Part shown: positions 7,042-14,964 of the stretch, piece by piece
How the letters are laid out: each line of letters begins with the position of its first letter
Numbering within the stretch: position 1 is the first letter of the stretch
Program-made: the position numbers and the translations under genes
Notes under the pieces: generated by a model
Seen by the model: the letters and a program-made list of their open reading frames with translations, nothing else
Databases searched by the model: none
What the model was told of the DNA's origin: nothing
IMG/VR virus record: IMGVR_UViG_3300042429_000672
Span: 1-22,799 of that record
Length of the DNA stretch: 22,799 nucleotides
Strand: one strand, 5' to 3'
DNA from: a virus

Positions 7042-7043
7042 GT

Positions 7044-7160
7044 TTATTCTTCTTCTTCTTCATCATCCCGAAACTCACAATGCTCCATACAAGCTGGACA
7101 TAAATCTATGTCATCTGCATATTCAGAATATGCACCACAACAATCACTTATCTTTGCCAT
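7044..7160 (-). CDS. Cysteine-rich micro-protein (38 aa), likely zinc-binding
   Basis: A 38-codon frame starts two bases after the rIIA stop with the AATTATG context. Residues 7-28 contain a CC pair, then CPACMEHC, giving a CC-x13-CxxC-x3-C arrangement typical of tiny zinc-ribbon proteins; the tail is a run of Asp and Glu. Proteins of the form CCGA...CPxCxEHCEF are frequent in phages without known function. The hairpin at 7020-7041 follows it directly. Confidence 0.65.
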   Translation of the reverse strand: MAKISDCCGAYSEYADDIDLCPACMEHCEFRDDEEEEE

Positions 7161-7162
7161 AA

Positions 7163-9490
7163 TTAGTCTATTAATTGTTCAACGGTTTCTTCTGTTAACA
7201 CCTCATCATTGATTCTAATGTTGTAATGTTTTAGGTTCACTCTGTGTTTGTAATACTTGAAAAGATCAGTCATTACATTAACTATTGGATCTTGTTCATT
7301 GTAATATCCTATTCTTGCACACAAAGGATTTAAGAATACTAATTTAGTTAATAATTCTCTCATTTCCAAAGCTTCAGGGTACATATTCATATCGAATAAG
7401 TTATTTTCTTCAGCTACGGATAATATAGAATTTAAGAAGTCTTTTGCTGGACCACTTCCTCCAGAATAATTAGGGATAACATAATTATCACCAACATATT
7501 TAGATAGAGCAAGCAACTTCTCACTAAGTTCTGTAGATACATATCCTACTTGAGTGGATCTTTCAAATATAAACCTGTATTCGTCCATCAATTTTCTGAT
7601 GTAACATGCTGTGGCCATTCTTTTGAATGGTGCTGTATTTCCTTCCATAAATGTTTCTAATGATATTAAATTGTGAATCTCTGAATCTTTCAATATAGTT
7701 AATTCTCTTTGAGAAAATGTAACCACTTCCATCTTTTGTTTACTTATAAGACCATATAATGCATCTATTTTTAGATAGTCATCATGGTGAGCATACACTC
7801 TCAACATCTTGTGAGTGTGCATCTCTTCTAACTTATAAGTAATAGGAACGAATTTACAGTTTCTACCATCACTCCATTTCATAAGTTCTTCAGCACGTTT
7901 ACCAATCACCTCTCCTTTAAGTTTAGGACCTCTTGCTACTGATTGACCTGTAGAAGTTACAACTGCTCTCACCTTCTTTCTAGAATCGATGAATGCTTGT
8001 GGCACCTCTAATTCATCTAGATTTATGAAAGATGCAGATATCATACCTATAATAGATTGATATTCTTTAATAACATCTCTCCATTGATTCTTAGGATATT
8101 TCTTTAAGTCTAATAGATGATAATATGTTCTGATGTCAAACTTAGCAGGATTTCCTAATGTCATAGGCTTGCTTGGTTTTACAATAAACACTTTATCACT
8201 GTTACTATAAATGCTTCTTAAATAATCTTTTTTGATTCCTGACACCTTGTCTTGATAATTATACACCTTTGCATCATTGGCAGCTAAAGTTTGAGGTTTC
8301 CAATGCCAATTATATCCTTTTGTAGCATCCATCATTTTCTTATTGTGCAAATAGAACTTAACAGTAAAATCTTCTAATAAATAATTCTTTTTATTAGAGG
8401 TATAGAATGTTGCAAAATCAATAAGAGAAAGTCCTTCCAATTGTGGAGTTTTAACTTGAACAGTTGCATATTCTGAAAGATCATCAATTCTAATAGATGA
8501 ACCATTAAAATCAATATACTTCCCTGATTTCTCTAAGTGATTAATCATAGACTTAATATCACATCCACTCTCTACACTTTCGTTGTATTTATTTATAAAA
8601 TAATCAGCAACATCTGCAAGTTTAGATTTAATAATCTCTTTTGCTTCCTGAGTATATCTGATAGACTCTCTGTTTGGTGTTGGATAGATTCCATCTGTTA
8701 GAGAAAATCTAAGAGCAATAGGAAAGCTTATTCTAGTTACACCTATTTTATCAAAGTCTAATGGATAGTACACATTGTCTAAACATATGTGTAAATGATT
8801 TGCTTGAGATAATTCAGAGAACTGAAAATCAGGATGTCTAGAGATGACAAATTCATTATGTATACTGCTATCAGATGGTACATCAAAATACACATCTTCA
8901 AAATAACAAAGCTGTTCTTTGATCTTTTGTCTAAACTGATACTGATCCTGATACTTAACTGGTACAATCACCTTAACACCGTTTCTCTCTGTTGTAGGAG
9001 TTTCATGAAGAAGATCAATAGTGTTTACATCTTCTCCTTCGTACATCATGTACTTACGCTCCATACCATCTTTTCTACATACAAAATAGAAACTAGAACT
9101 ATAAGCTAGAGGAGCCTTAAATCCGAGTCCCATCATACCTAATTCTGTAGTGGACTCACGCTTAGTAGACTTACCATACTTACTAATAATGTTCTTTACA
9201 TCATCAGCATCTAGACCAATACCAAAATCCTCTACAGAGAATTCATAGTTGTGGCTATTACTTTCTTTAAACGCAACAACAATTGGATCTTTCACTCCAG
9301 CTCTTCTGTGACTGTCTAGAGCATTACTTGCACATTCTCTGATAGTAGAGCCTATATCATCAGAATATAAATTCTTACTTAACATCTGCATCAATATCTG
9401 AGCAGAATCTAAATCTAGTGACATTCCAATTGATTCTTGTGATTGTCCATCAACTAGGACATTTGCTTCTTTCTGTTTTTCTAATATCAT
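7163..9490 (-). CDS. rIIA: rIIA-like GHKL ATPase
   Basis: The 775-residue protein begins with a GHKL (Hsp90/histidine kinase/MutL/gyrase) ATPase domain. The N box is E52-C-A-S-N56 in IRECASNALDSH, the G1 box is D88-F-G-I-G92, and the G2 box is GMMGLGFKAPLAYS (118-131). This size and layout with a long unique C-terminus match T4 rIIA, a membrane-associated protein of the rII locus. The rIIB-like gene downstream supports the assignment. T4 rIIA is about 725 residues. The catalytic boxes look intact, so ATP binding is likely. The role during infection of a Bacteroidota host is not known to me. Confidence 0.8.
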   Translation of the reverse strand: MILEKQKEANVLVDGQSQESIGMSLDLDSAQILMQMLSKNLYSDDIGSTIRECASNALDSHRRAGVKDPIVVAFKESNSHNYEFSVEDFGIGLDADDVKNIISKYGKSTKRESTTELGMMGLGFKAPLAYSSSFYFVCRKDGMERKYMMYEGEDVNTIDLLHETPTTERNGVKVIVPVKYQDQYQFRQKIKEQLCYFEDVYFDVPSDSSIHNEFVISRHPDFQFSELSQANHLHICLDNVYYPLDFDKIGVTRISFPIALRFSLTDGIYPTPNRESIRYTQEAKEIIKSKLADVADYFINKYNESVESGCDIKSMINHLEKSGKYIDFNGSSIRIDDLSEYATVQVKTPQLEGLSLIDFATFYTSNKKNYLLEDFTVKFYLHNKKMMDATKGYNWHWKPQTLAANDAKVYNYQDKVSGIKKDYLRSIYSNSDKVFIVKPSKPMTLGNPAKFDIRTYYHLLDLKKYPKNQWRDVIKEYQSIIGMISASFINLDELEVPQAFIDSRKKVRAVVTSTGQSVARGPKLKGEVIGKRAEELMKWSDGRNCKFVPITYKLEEMHTHKMLRVYAHHDDYLKIDALYGLISKQKMEVVTFSQRELTILKDSEIHNLISLETFMEGNTAPFKRMATACYIRKLMDEYRFIFERSTQVGYVSTELSEKLLALSKYVGDNYVIPNYSGGSGPAKDFLNSILSVAEENNLFDMNMYPEALEMRELLTKLVFLNPLCARIGYYNEQDPIVNVMTDLFKYYKHRVNLKHYNIRINDEVLTEETVEQLID

Positions 9491-9500
9491 AACTCTGTTT

Positions 9501-9836
9501 TTAAATTTCTGTTTTTCTTCTTACTAACCAAATCTGTCTATTATTAAGATCTACTGACACTCTTAAATTGTGCCCATCAGCTGATGGTATCCATGTTTTA
9601 CTAACTCTATTGTGAACAACTCCTTTACTATCAGTGTAAGAATATGTTGTCACTACATCTTGTCTTGTAGTGCATCTAAAGTTTGCATGTAATGGTTGTT
9701 TAGTTCTCCAACTTGTTTTAGTTTTACTCATTGTTGGTGGTGTTAACACTCTTAAATATTTGAAGTATGACTGACAAGATATCATTATCTCATCACCTAC
9801 TTGTAAATCTTGAATTTCAATTAATTGATTTTCCAT
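9501..9836 (-). CDS. Conserved hypothetical phage protein (111 aa)
   Basis: The frame opens at 9875, but the ATG at 9836 is a better start because the longer one lies inside the glycosylase homologue gene; the shorter starts just after its stop. The protein is beta-rich and basic: IQDLQVGDEIMISCQS, FKYLRVL, then TSWRTKQPLHANFRCTTRQDV and DLNNRQIWLVRR. A small barrel fold is plausible. I recall similar LQVGDEI...YLRVL proteins in phages but know no function. It ends ten bases before rIIA. Confidence 0.6.
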   Translation of the reverse strand: MENQLIEIQDLQVGDEIMISCQSYFKYLRVLTPPTMSKTKTSWRTKQPLHANFRCTTRQDVVTTYSYTDSKGVVHNRVSKTWIPSADGHNLRVSVDLNNRQIWLVRRKTEI

Positions 9837-9847
9837 GTTTTCTAATT

Positions 9848-10567
9848 TTAAAAGGGCAGGTCCACGTCTAACCATTGAACACTAAACCCATTGTTTTCTT
9901 CTAATAATCTATTTACTTTTGCAAACACACCTTCTGTATCCCATTCAATTGATTTATAGGAAGCACTAGCAGGATGAGACACTTCAAACACATGTGTAAA
10001 TATACCTGTGTATTTTTTGTATCTAGCTGCGTCCTTCCCTAAAAATATAATAGGAACACCTAAGTGGTTTATAATTCCCTCAAACAGATATTTCACAAGT
10101 GGTTCCCATATTTCCATATGACTTCCTGCTTTGTCTTTCTCTGTAGTTAATGCCGCATTGAACATTAAGACTCCCTGATGAGCTAAGAAGCTCACATCTG
10201 GATTCTCTATAATATTCAAGTTTAGCCCATCGTAGAACTCTCTCTCCATAGCACCATAGAATTGAGCTAATGAAGGTTGAACCTGTTCTGTAACAGAGCA
10301 ACCCATTAGTAATCCATCTGCTACAGGAGCATCATTCTTGAATGTGTGATATGGACACATACCAACCATTACCACTTTAAGATCATCAAGTGATGTTTCT
10401 TTAAAGCATCTCCATACATGCATAGAAATAGGAGCAACTTTCTTACCTCTCTTACTCTCTGCTTTTAGGAATGCATAAATCTTATCACACTCTTCACTCT
10501 CTATGAATGGCTGCAACCTTGCATGCCAGCTTGGATGAAACTTGTCTTTAAACGCTTCCCATTTCAT
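9848..10567 (-). CDS. Uracil-DNA glycosylase family 1 homologue lacking the catalytic Asp
   Basis: The 239-residue protein matches family 1 UDG along its length. The water-activating loop is VVMVGMCPYH (residues 65-74, family GQDPYH), followed by PVADGLLMGCS. GVLMFNAALT (132-141) matches GVLLLNxxLT, with N137 as the uracil-binding Asn, and SHMEIWEPL follows. The Leu-loop region is VSHPASASYK (196-205), with H198 as the catalytic His. The Asp of GQDPYH, which activates water in the known enzymes, is Cys71 here and Gln is Met70. It may be a weak or altered glycosylase, or a DNA-binding UDG-fold protein. Phage UDG homologues act in replication or repair. Confidence 0.8.
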   Translation of the reverse strand: MKWEAFKDKFHPSWHARLQPFIESEECDKIYAFLKAESKRGKKVAPISMHVWRCFKETSLDDLKVVMVGMCPYHTFKNDAPVADGLLMGCSVTEQVQPSLAQFYGAMEREFYDGLNLNIIENPDVSFLAHQGVLMFNAALTTEKDKAGSHMEIWEPLVKYLFEGIINHLGVPIIFLGKDAARYKKYTGIFTHVFEVSHPASASYKSIEWDTEGVFAKVNRLLEENNGFSVQWLDVDLPF

Positions 10568-10728
10568 GATGATAATGATATTTTTCTATGAAAGAACCTT
10601 GTTAATATTCCTTCTAAGTTCTCTACACTTATACATTCTACATCATAATCTCTTGATGCATTTAGCCATTCAATGTTCTCTTTAATTTCTTCTTCGAGTA
10701 TTTCTAACTCGTCATCTGTTGCTCTCAT
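10564..10728 (-). CDS. Acidic micro-protein (54 aa)
   Basis: A 54-codon frame with an AATTATG start ends in an ATGA overlap with the glycosylase homologue gene. The product is an acidic helix (DDELEILEEEIKENIEWLNA) followed by a basic end (LTRFFHRKIS). No family is recognised. A tiny acidic partner coupled to a UDG-fold gene brings to mind Ugi-like or UDG-associated proteins, but there is no sequence resemblance that I can point to. Confidence 0.55.
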   Translation of the reverse strand: MRATDDELEILEEEIKENIEWLNASRDYDVECISVENLEGILTRFFHRKISLSS

Positions 10729-10730
10729 AA

Positions 10731-11126
10731 TTAATAATCTAAAATTCCTGAATCTCTAATTTTCTCGTATAACTCTGTCTTCTGTACAGGAAACAAAGTT
10801 GTTTCTTCTATGAACTCTTTTAGATATTTCTTTCTATTAGATATATCTAAGATGTTCTCCATTCCAAGAGCTTTTTCCACTCTACTTGATATTTCTGTTA
10901 TTGCTGTAGCTCCTTTCTTGAAATGAACCACCTCATCTTCATCTGCAGGTTTAATTAACTTCTCTACATATTGTTCTAAATGTGGAAGAGCTGTTCTAAT
11001 AGAATTCTTTGCTCTTTGTACAAAAAGACCATTCTCATCCATTGTTTCAAACCTTTCTAATAATGCACTAGCTAGTACAAGACTTTCTATCACTACATCA
11101 CTTAATTCTTCTGATGTTAATTTCAT
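10731..11126 (-). CDS. Conserved helical phage protein (131 aa)
   Basis: The 131-residue protein is nearly all helical: ELSDVVIESLVLASALLERFETM, a KNSIRTALPHLEQYVEKLI segment, then a C-terminal region ending KTELYEKIRDSGILDY. It is acidic, with no cysteine motif and no transmembrane segment. It overlaps the gene upstream by four bases. Its place between primase and UDG homologue suggests an accessory role in DNA metabolism; I cannot assign one. Confidence 0.6.
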   Translation of the reverse strand: MKLTSEELSDVVIESLVLASALLERFETMDENGLFVQRAKNSIRTALPHLEQYVEKLIKPADEDEVVHFKKGATAITEISSRVEKALGMENILDISNRKKYLKEFIEETTLFPVQKTELYEKIRDSGILDY

Positions 11127-11299
11127 ATTACTTCTTTTAATGTTAATTCATATTTCTTTCCATCTGAAGTTTCTATAACACCCTCGTGGTCTATATACTT
11201 TACTGTTTTATACACTTCAGTAAAATGAATATTGAGTGATTTAGATATAGCTAATCTAAACCAATGTCCAGCTGTGCTATTTAATTTCCAACTATTCAT
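11123..11299 (-). CDS. Small conserved protein after the primase (58 aa)
   Basis: The open frame extends upstream to 11410 inside the primase gene, but the ATG at 11299 overlaps the primase stop as ATGA. That is the coupling seen throughout this operon, so I start there. The 58-residue product reads NSTAGHWFRLAISKSLNI then TEVYKTVKYIDHEGVIETSDGKKYELTLKEV, a helix followed by a beta meander. Function is unknown. Confidence 0.6.
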   Translation of the reverse strand: MNSWKLNSTAGHWFRLAISKSLNIHFTEVYKTVKYIDHEGVIETSDGKKYELTLKEVI

Positions 11300-12300
11300 A
11301 TTAGTTCTTTTTTTATTAAATATTTTTCTATAACTTTTAATCCATGTGTTTTGGCAAGGTCTGCCCAATCTTTCAAGCCTTCTCCTAAATAAATCTTTGG
11401 CACATTGCAATACTCAAAACCAAACTTTTCAGTTATCAATTGAGAATTCTTCACACCAACCTCATCTGAATCAAACGAAAGAATTTGTCTGTCTGAGTTG
11501 TCTTTTAGATATTCAACGTTCTCTTCAGAGAAACATCCCATACCTTCATTCTGAACAGCACAACAACAAGGATATATTTTTTTCATCACCATGTAATCCT
11601 TCTTACTCTTATTAATGAATGCTACATCACAATCTTTGATGTCAGCTAATCCATCCATCATGGTAATAGGTACATTATTAGGCATCCACTTATTCTTTTT
11701 ATCAGCAAACGGACGATACACTTTCCAATGTCCTTCATATAGATAACCAAATCTCAACTCTGTATCCTTTATAGGAAACTTCTGTTTGTTGAGATAGACA
11801 GTATCAATTGAATACACATTGTTAGCTCTAAGATCATCTATGTCTTGATAATACCCATTCCAATATGCTAGTTCTTCATGTGTGAACTTTCTTGTCTTCA
11901 CTTGAATAAAGAATTCACGCTTAGATGTAGCAGTTGGTTGTGCATAATCAGAAACAATCCTCTCGTAATTTCTTGTAGAGGATCCACTAATAATCCCTAG
12001 GTCAAAATCTCTATCAATCATTAATAAGGCATCATTAAGATTTACATTGAATAACATCATTACGAAATTGAAACATCCACCTTTCTTGCTGGAATCTCCA
12101 AAATCACAATATCTCAACGCTCCTCCTCTATATCCTATAATGAATGATGGATTCTTTTCATTTCTAAAGGGAGAATAAGTAACAACATTAATCTTCCAGT
12201 TCTGATGTGGCATATACATCTTATAGATATCATATTCAGATATCTTTTCCAGTATGCTATCAGGACTTAAGCTTATTCTTTTTCTTCCTTGTATACTCAT
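11296..12300 (-). CDS. DnaG-type DNA primase with a degenerate zinc finger
   Basis: The 334-residue protein has a primase N-terminus, SPFRNEKNPSF (43-53), matching CPFHxEKxPSF, then RYCDFGDSSKKGGCFNFVMM (63-82). A Toprim domain follows: DVAFINKSKKDYMVM (225-239), then LSFDSDEVG (274-282) with the DxD pair. It would make RNA primers next to the DnaB-like helicase. The canonical CHC2 zinc ligands are partly lost (Ser-Pro-Phe-Arg for Cys-Pro-Phe-His), and the Toprim glutamate is not at its usual place. I chose the ATG at 12300, because the longer frame to 12354 would translate through the terminator at 12310-12341. Confidence 0.75.
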   Translation of the reverse strand: MSIQGRKRISLSPDSILEKISEYDIYKMYMPHQNWKINVVTYSPFRNEKNPSFIIGYRGGALRYCDFGDSSKKGGCFNFVMMLFNVNLNDALLMIDRDFDLGIISGSSTRNYERIVSDYAQPTATSKREFFIQVKTRKFTHEELAYWNGYYQDIDDLRANNVYSIDTVYLNKQKFPIKDTELRFGYLYEGHWKVYRPFADKKNKWMPNNVPITMMDGLADIKDCDVAFINKSKKDYMVMKKIYPCCCAVQNEGMGCFSEENVEYLKDNSDRQILSFDSDEVGVKNSQLITEKFGFEYCNVPKIYLGEGLKDWADLAKTHGLKVIEKYLIKKELI

Positions 12301-12309
12301 AGCTTTAAA

Positions 12310-12341
12310 ATAAAAAACCTCTATCAACTTAATGATAGAGG
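12310..12341 (-). terminator. Intrinsic terminator between SSB-like gene and primase
   Basis: On the minus strand CCTCTATCA and TGATAGAGG form a perfect 9-bp stem with a six-base loop, followed by TTTTTTATTTT. It starts 23 bases past the SSB-like stop and ends 10 bases before the primase ATG. It would keep the SSB-like protein abundant and the primase low, with primase expressed by read-through. It also argues against the longer primase start. Confidence 0.85.
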
Positions 12342-12363
12342 CTTTCATTAACAATCAATTGAA

Positions 12364-13230
12364 TTAATAATCGTCACCATCTTCAGAAATATATGCATCA
12401 GAAGCAACTAAGTTATCATCTGCATTATAATCCTGAAGGTCTTTAAATGTGTAATAGTCTTTACAACCATATTCACCTGTAACATTCACTACGAATTTTT
12501 CATGAGCTTTCAAGTCTTTAGGTTTCTTATTTTTAAGACCCTCTTGTACTCTTTTGTTTCCATAATCAACAAGTCTGAATTGTTTTAATGTATAACCACC
12601 TAAGAATGCTTTGTTGTAAATTCCTTGGTATTCTTTAGACTCTCCATCTCTCTCTTTAACTATTACAGTTGCAAGAGCTACAACAGATTTAGACCATTCA
12701 CCACCGATTTGGTCCTTAAGATCTTTTACATTACCACGCATCAACTTCTTCCATTCTAATTGTAGAACAGTTTCTGAATCACGATAGTCAAGATCAGCTA
12801 ACCATGTACGCATGAAATTGTAAAGATCTTCTTCACCTGTATATGCCACTCTGAAATCTCTTCCTTTAGTAAACCATTCAGCAAGATCATTTTCATCTGC
12901 AGCCCAAGAACACATACCAATAGAATTGATATATTGTTTCTTTGTACCATCTTTGTTTTCTCTTTCTTTATCTTCTAAGAAGAATGATGTTTTGAACTTG
13001 TCATCAGAATTAACTTTCTGTAACCAGACATCAACACGTAGATAGCTATTACCATCTTTTGTTTCACCTAAATACTCAGCAGCTTTGCTGTCTTCTTTAA
13101 GTTCCATACCCAGAATGTCTTTAAACTCTTCTGCTGTTGGATTAATTGCAATCACATTTGCTTCTAGTAATCCTGTTTTAAGAACTTTCTCGAATGTATC
13201 GTTAGTTCTTTTCTTTCCACCTATATTCAT
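12364..13230 (-). CDS. Single-stranded DNA-binding protein, crAss-like type (putative)
   Basis: The 288-residue protein has no classical OB signature that I can read, but it resembles proteins annotated as SSB in crAss-like phages: VIAINPTAEEFKDILG, then YLGETKDGNSYLRVDVWL and FKTSFFLEDKERENKDGTKKQ. It ends in an acidic tail (residues 274-288, ending SEDGDDY), the usual feature by which phage and bacterial SSBs recruit partners. The site upstream of the primase, with a terminator directly behind it, fits a protein needed in quantity. The start has the AATTATG context. The function is inferred from context and remembered resemblance. Confidence 0.6.
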   Translation of the reverse strand: MNIGGKKRTNDTFEKVLKTGLLEANVIAINPTAEEFKDILGMELKEDSKAAEYLGETKDGNSYLRVDVWLQKVNSDDKFKTSFFLEDKERENKDGTKKQYINSIGMCSWAADENDLAEWFTKGRDFRVAYTGEEDLYNFMRTWLADLDYRDSETVLQLEWKKLMRGNVKDLKDQIGGEWSKSVVALATVIVKERDGESKEYQGIYNKAFLGGYTLKQFRLVDYGNKRVQEGLKNKKPKDLKAHEKFVVNVTGEYGCKDYYTFKDLQDYNADDNLVASDAYISEDGDDY

Positions 13231-13237
13231 AATTAAT

Positions 13238-13885
13238 TTATTTTAAATAATAAAATTTACTTTGTGTTTTTTGTTTTTTTACTCTTCCTTTAATGTAAGA
13301 ACATATAGTGGGAACAGAAAGATTATGTTGTTTTGCAACATCAGTTAAACTTTCCCATATAATTTCTTCTCCTGATTGAGTAACTTCTTTTATTTTAATT
13401 TTTCTAGTACTTCCTTTACTGATGTTTTTTCTATGCTCATCAGTTATTACTTGTAAAGCTCTTTTTTTTCTTATTAAAGCTTTAGTTTCTTCAGAATGAT
13501 TAAACTCTCCTTTTTTATGTCCTCTATTTTTACATTTAGATAATGCTTCTCTACATTTTTCAGATATTATTCCTGTTTTACCTCCTTTCGTTATATTTAA
13601 TAAATTATTTCCATCCTGTATACATTTATCTATCCAATAAATTTCTTTTTCTTCCCATTCATCAGTAAGAACTTCTTCAAGAATATTTAACTCAGGTCTA
13701 ATACCTAAATCAAGTAAACTTCTTATCCATTCTGCTTTTTCTTTATTTTTTCCTTTTTTCTTATTTTTGGCTTCACCTATATGTCCCCAAAATCTATTAA
13801 AAGGATTTGCAGTTTTTCCAACATATCTAACTTCTTTAGTAGTAGGGTCACATAAAGAATATATGTATACAGTTTTCATTATCAT
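13238..13885 (-). CDS. Free-standing GIY-YIG homing endonuclease with NUMOD-type repeats
   Basis: The 215-residue protein opens with a GIY-YIG nuclease domain: VYIYSL (6-11), VRYVGKT (19-25), R31 and H35 in NRFWGHI, and a catalytic-type Glu in EEKEIYWI (78-85). DNA-binding modules follow: NUMOD3-like GHKKGEFNHSEETKALI (122-138) and a helix-turn-helix LTDVAKQHNLSVPTICSYI (180-198). The genes on both sides look intact, so it is free-standing rather than intron-borne, like the seg genes of T4. A second ATG at 13879 is an alternative start. Codons are AT-richer than in its neighbours, in keeping with mobility. Control by the upstream repeat is described separately. Confidence 0.85.
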   Translation of the reverse strand: MIMKTVYIYSLCDPTTKEVRYVGKTANPFNRFWGHIGEAKNKKKGKNKEKAEWIRSLLDLGIRPELNILEEVLTDEWEEKEIYWIDKCIQDGNNLLNITKGGKTGIISEKCREALSKCKNRGHKKGEFNHSEETKALIRKKRALQVITDEHRKNISKGSTRKIKIKEVTQSGEEIIWESLTDVAKQHNLSVPTICSYIKGRVKKQKTQSKFYYLK

Positions 13886-13939
13886 AACAAGTAGTATTAA
13901 AAGTTTTTGTAAAGATACAAAAAATAATACTACTTGTTA
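13885..13939 (-). repeat. 15-bp perfect inverted repeat enclosing a -7-like box
   Basis: TAACAAGTAGTATTA (minus strand 13939-13925) and TAATACTACTTGTTA (13899-13885) are exact inverted copies separated by 25 bases. The last base of the right arm is the A of the endonuclease start codon. The loop holds TATCTTTA (13917-13910), the same -7-like box as the promoter at 14965-14995. No TTG lies 19-21 bases upstream of it, so the -33 is imperfect. There is no T run after the stem, so this is not a terminator. Confidence 0.8.
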
Positions 13940-13963
13940 AGATTTTTTTAATTTATTTAGTTA

Positions 13964-14245
13964 TTATAATTCTTTTGCAAATCTTTCTTCCCAGATCTTT
14001 CTAGTTTCATATGGATGATCTATATAAGCATTCAATGCTTTCATTCCTTCTTCTATTGTTGAGAAAGGAACTGATTTACATCCCACTTCAATCACACATC
14101 CTATAGATAAAAATCTAATATTGATTTGATATTCTCTAAGACATTCTGATCTTGATGGTCTCCATTCTTTTGCACACTCATCTTGTATCATTGCTCCTCT
14201 TGATAATGCTGGTTCTGGTCTATCTGCTCGAATTGCTTCATTCAT
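13964..14245 (-). CDS. Conserved hypothetical phage protein (93 aa)
   Basis: The 93-residue protein has a polar N-terminus and a compact C-terminal domain with REYQINIRFLSIGCVIEVGCKS, then VPFSTIEEGMKALNAYIDHP and YETRKIWEERF: three strands and two helices. I do not recognise a named family. It begins 12 bases after the ATPase stop with an AAATTATG start, so it is co-transcribed with that gene from the promoter at 14965. Confidence 0.6.
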   Translation of the reverse strand: MNEAIRADRPEPALSRGAMIQDECAKEWRPSRSECLREYQINIRFLSIGCVIEVGCKSVPFSTIEEGMKALNAYIDHPYETRKIWEERFAKEL

Positions 14246-14257
14246 AATTTTTGGTTT

Positions 14258-14929
14258 TTAGTTATAATATTCATTTAATGTTTCAACTACTAATTGTAGG
14301 TTGTTTGGTATTTTTGTTTCTGCAAACATACCATCTGGACTTTTAGCTGGAATCTTTTTGTAACGATTTGTTACAAATTCATAATTTACAGTTCCATCTT
14401 TGTTCTCTTCTACATTAGTGTATAACACCACTGTAAATAGTCCTTCAAGGTTTATTTGAGAATCTATAAGTTTGCCAGAAGTCTTCATCTTGTATCCAAT
14501 AATCTCTCCACTATCTTCGATAGTATCTGGATGAGAAAAGTAGAATACAGTTAAATCATCTCTTAACTGTCTAGCAGTTTTAATCATTGTAACAGTGTCT
14601 TTTGCCATGAGACTAAATTTCTCATAACCTTTTTCAGTTGCTTTATCAAGCATTGTGAAGCCCATTACATAATTACTGTCCTCAAGAATCACTTGTTTAA
14701 TGTGAGGAGCTTTTTCAGAGATAGTTTTTAACAAACGAGAAATCTCGTTAGCATCATCTATTTCTTTGTAATTCTTGTTCTCTGCGTTGTAAAGTTTTTC
14801 AGATCCCTTGAAAGGAAGCTCCTTCTTTGCAACATTGATAATGTACGTTTCTTCTGGATTTAGATGTTTGATACTGGTTGATTTACCAGTTCCAGTGGCC
14901 CCTACAATTCCTACTAATTTCGAACTCAT
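14258..14929 (-). CDS. Sak4-like RecA-fold ATPase (AAA_24 type)
   Basis: The 223-residue protein carries a Walker A motif GATGTGKS (10-17), a Walker B-like strand QVILEDSNYVM with D84, and a sensor-like FYFSHPD (129-135). The C-terminus has VVLYTNVEENKDG and NRYKKIPAKSPDGMF, which I know from phage ATPases annotated as AAA_24 or Sak4. Sak4 proteins are short RecA/Rad51-like recombinases that anneal single strands with the help of SSB. With the SSB-like gene and the PD-(D/E)XK nuclease of this window it could form a recombination module (inference). It has a well-formed promoter 36 bases upstream. Confidence 0.7.
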   Translation of the reverse strand: MSSKLVGIVGATGTGKSTSIKHLNPEETYIINVAKKELPFKGSEKLYNAENKNYKEIDDANEISRLLKTISEKAPHIKQVILEDSNYVMGFTMLDKATEKGYEKFSLMAKDTVTMIKTARQLRDDLTVFYFSHPDTIEDSGEIIGYKMKTSGKLIDSQINLEGLFTVVLYTNVEENKDGTVNYEFVTNRYKKIPAKSPDGMFAETKIPNNLQLVVETLNEYYN

Positions 14930-14964
14930 AATTTTAATTTATTTAATTATTTATTTTTAATATA

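Noticed and set aside
11300-11410. Longer start for the small gene after the primase
   Set aside because: The extension overlaps the primase out of frame and has the basic, low-complexity look of a shadow; the ATGA junction gives a better start.
12301-12354. N-terminal extension of the primase to 12354
   Set aside because: It would translate the terminator hairpin and its T run; the ATG at 12300 follows directly.
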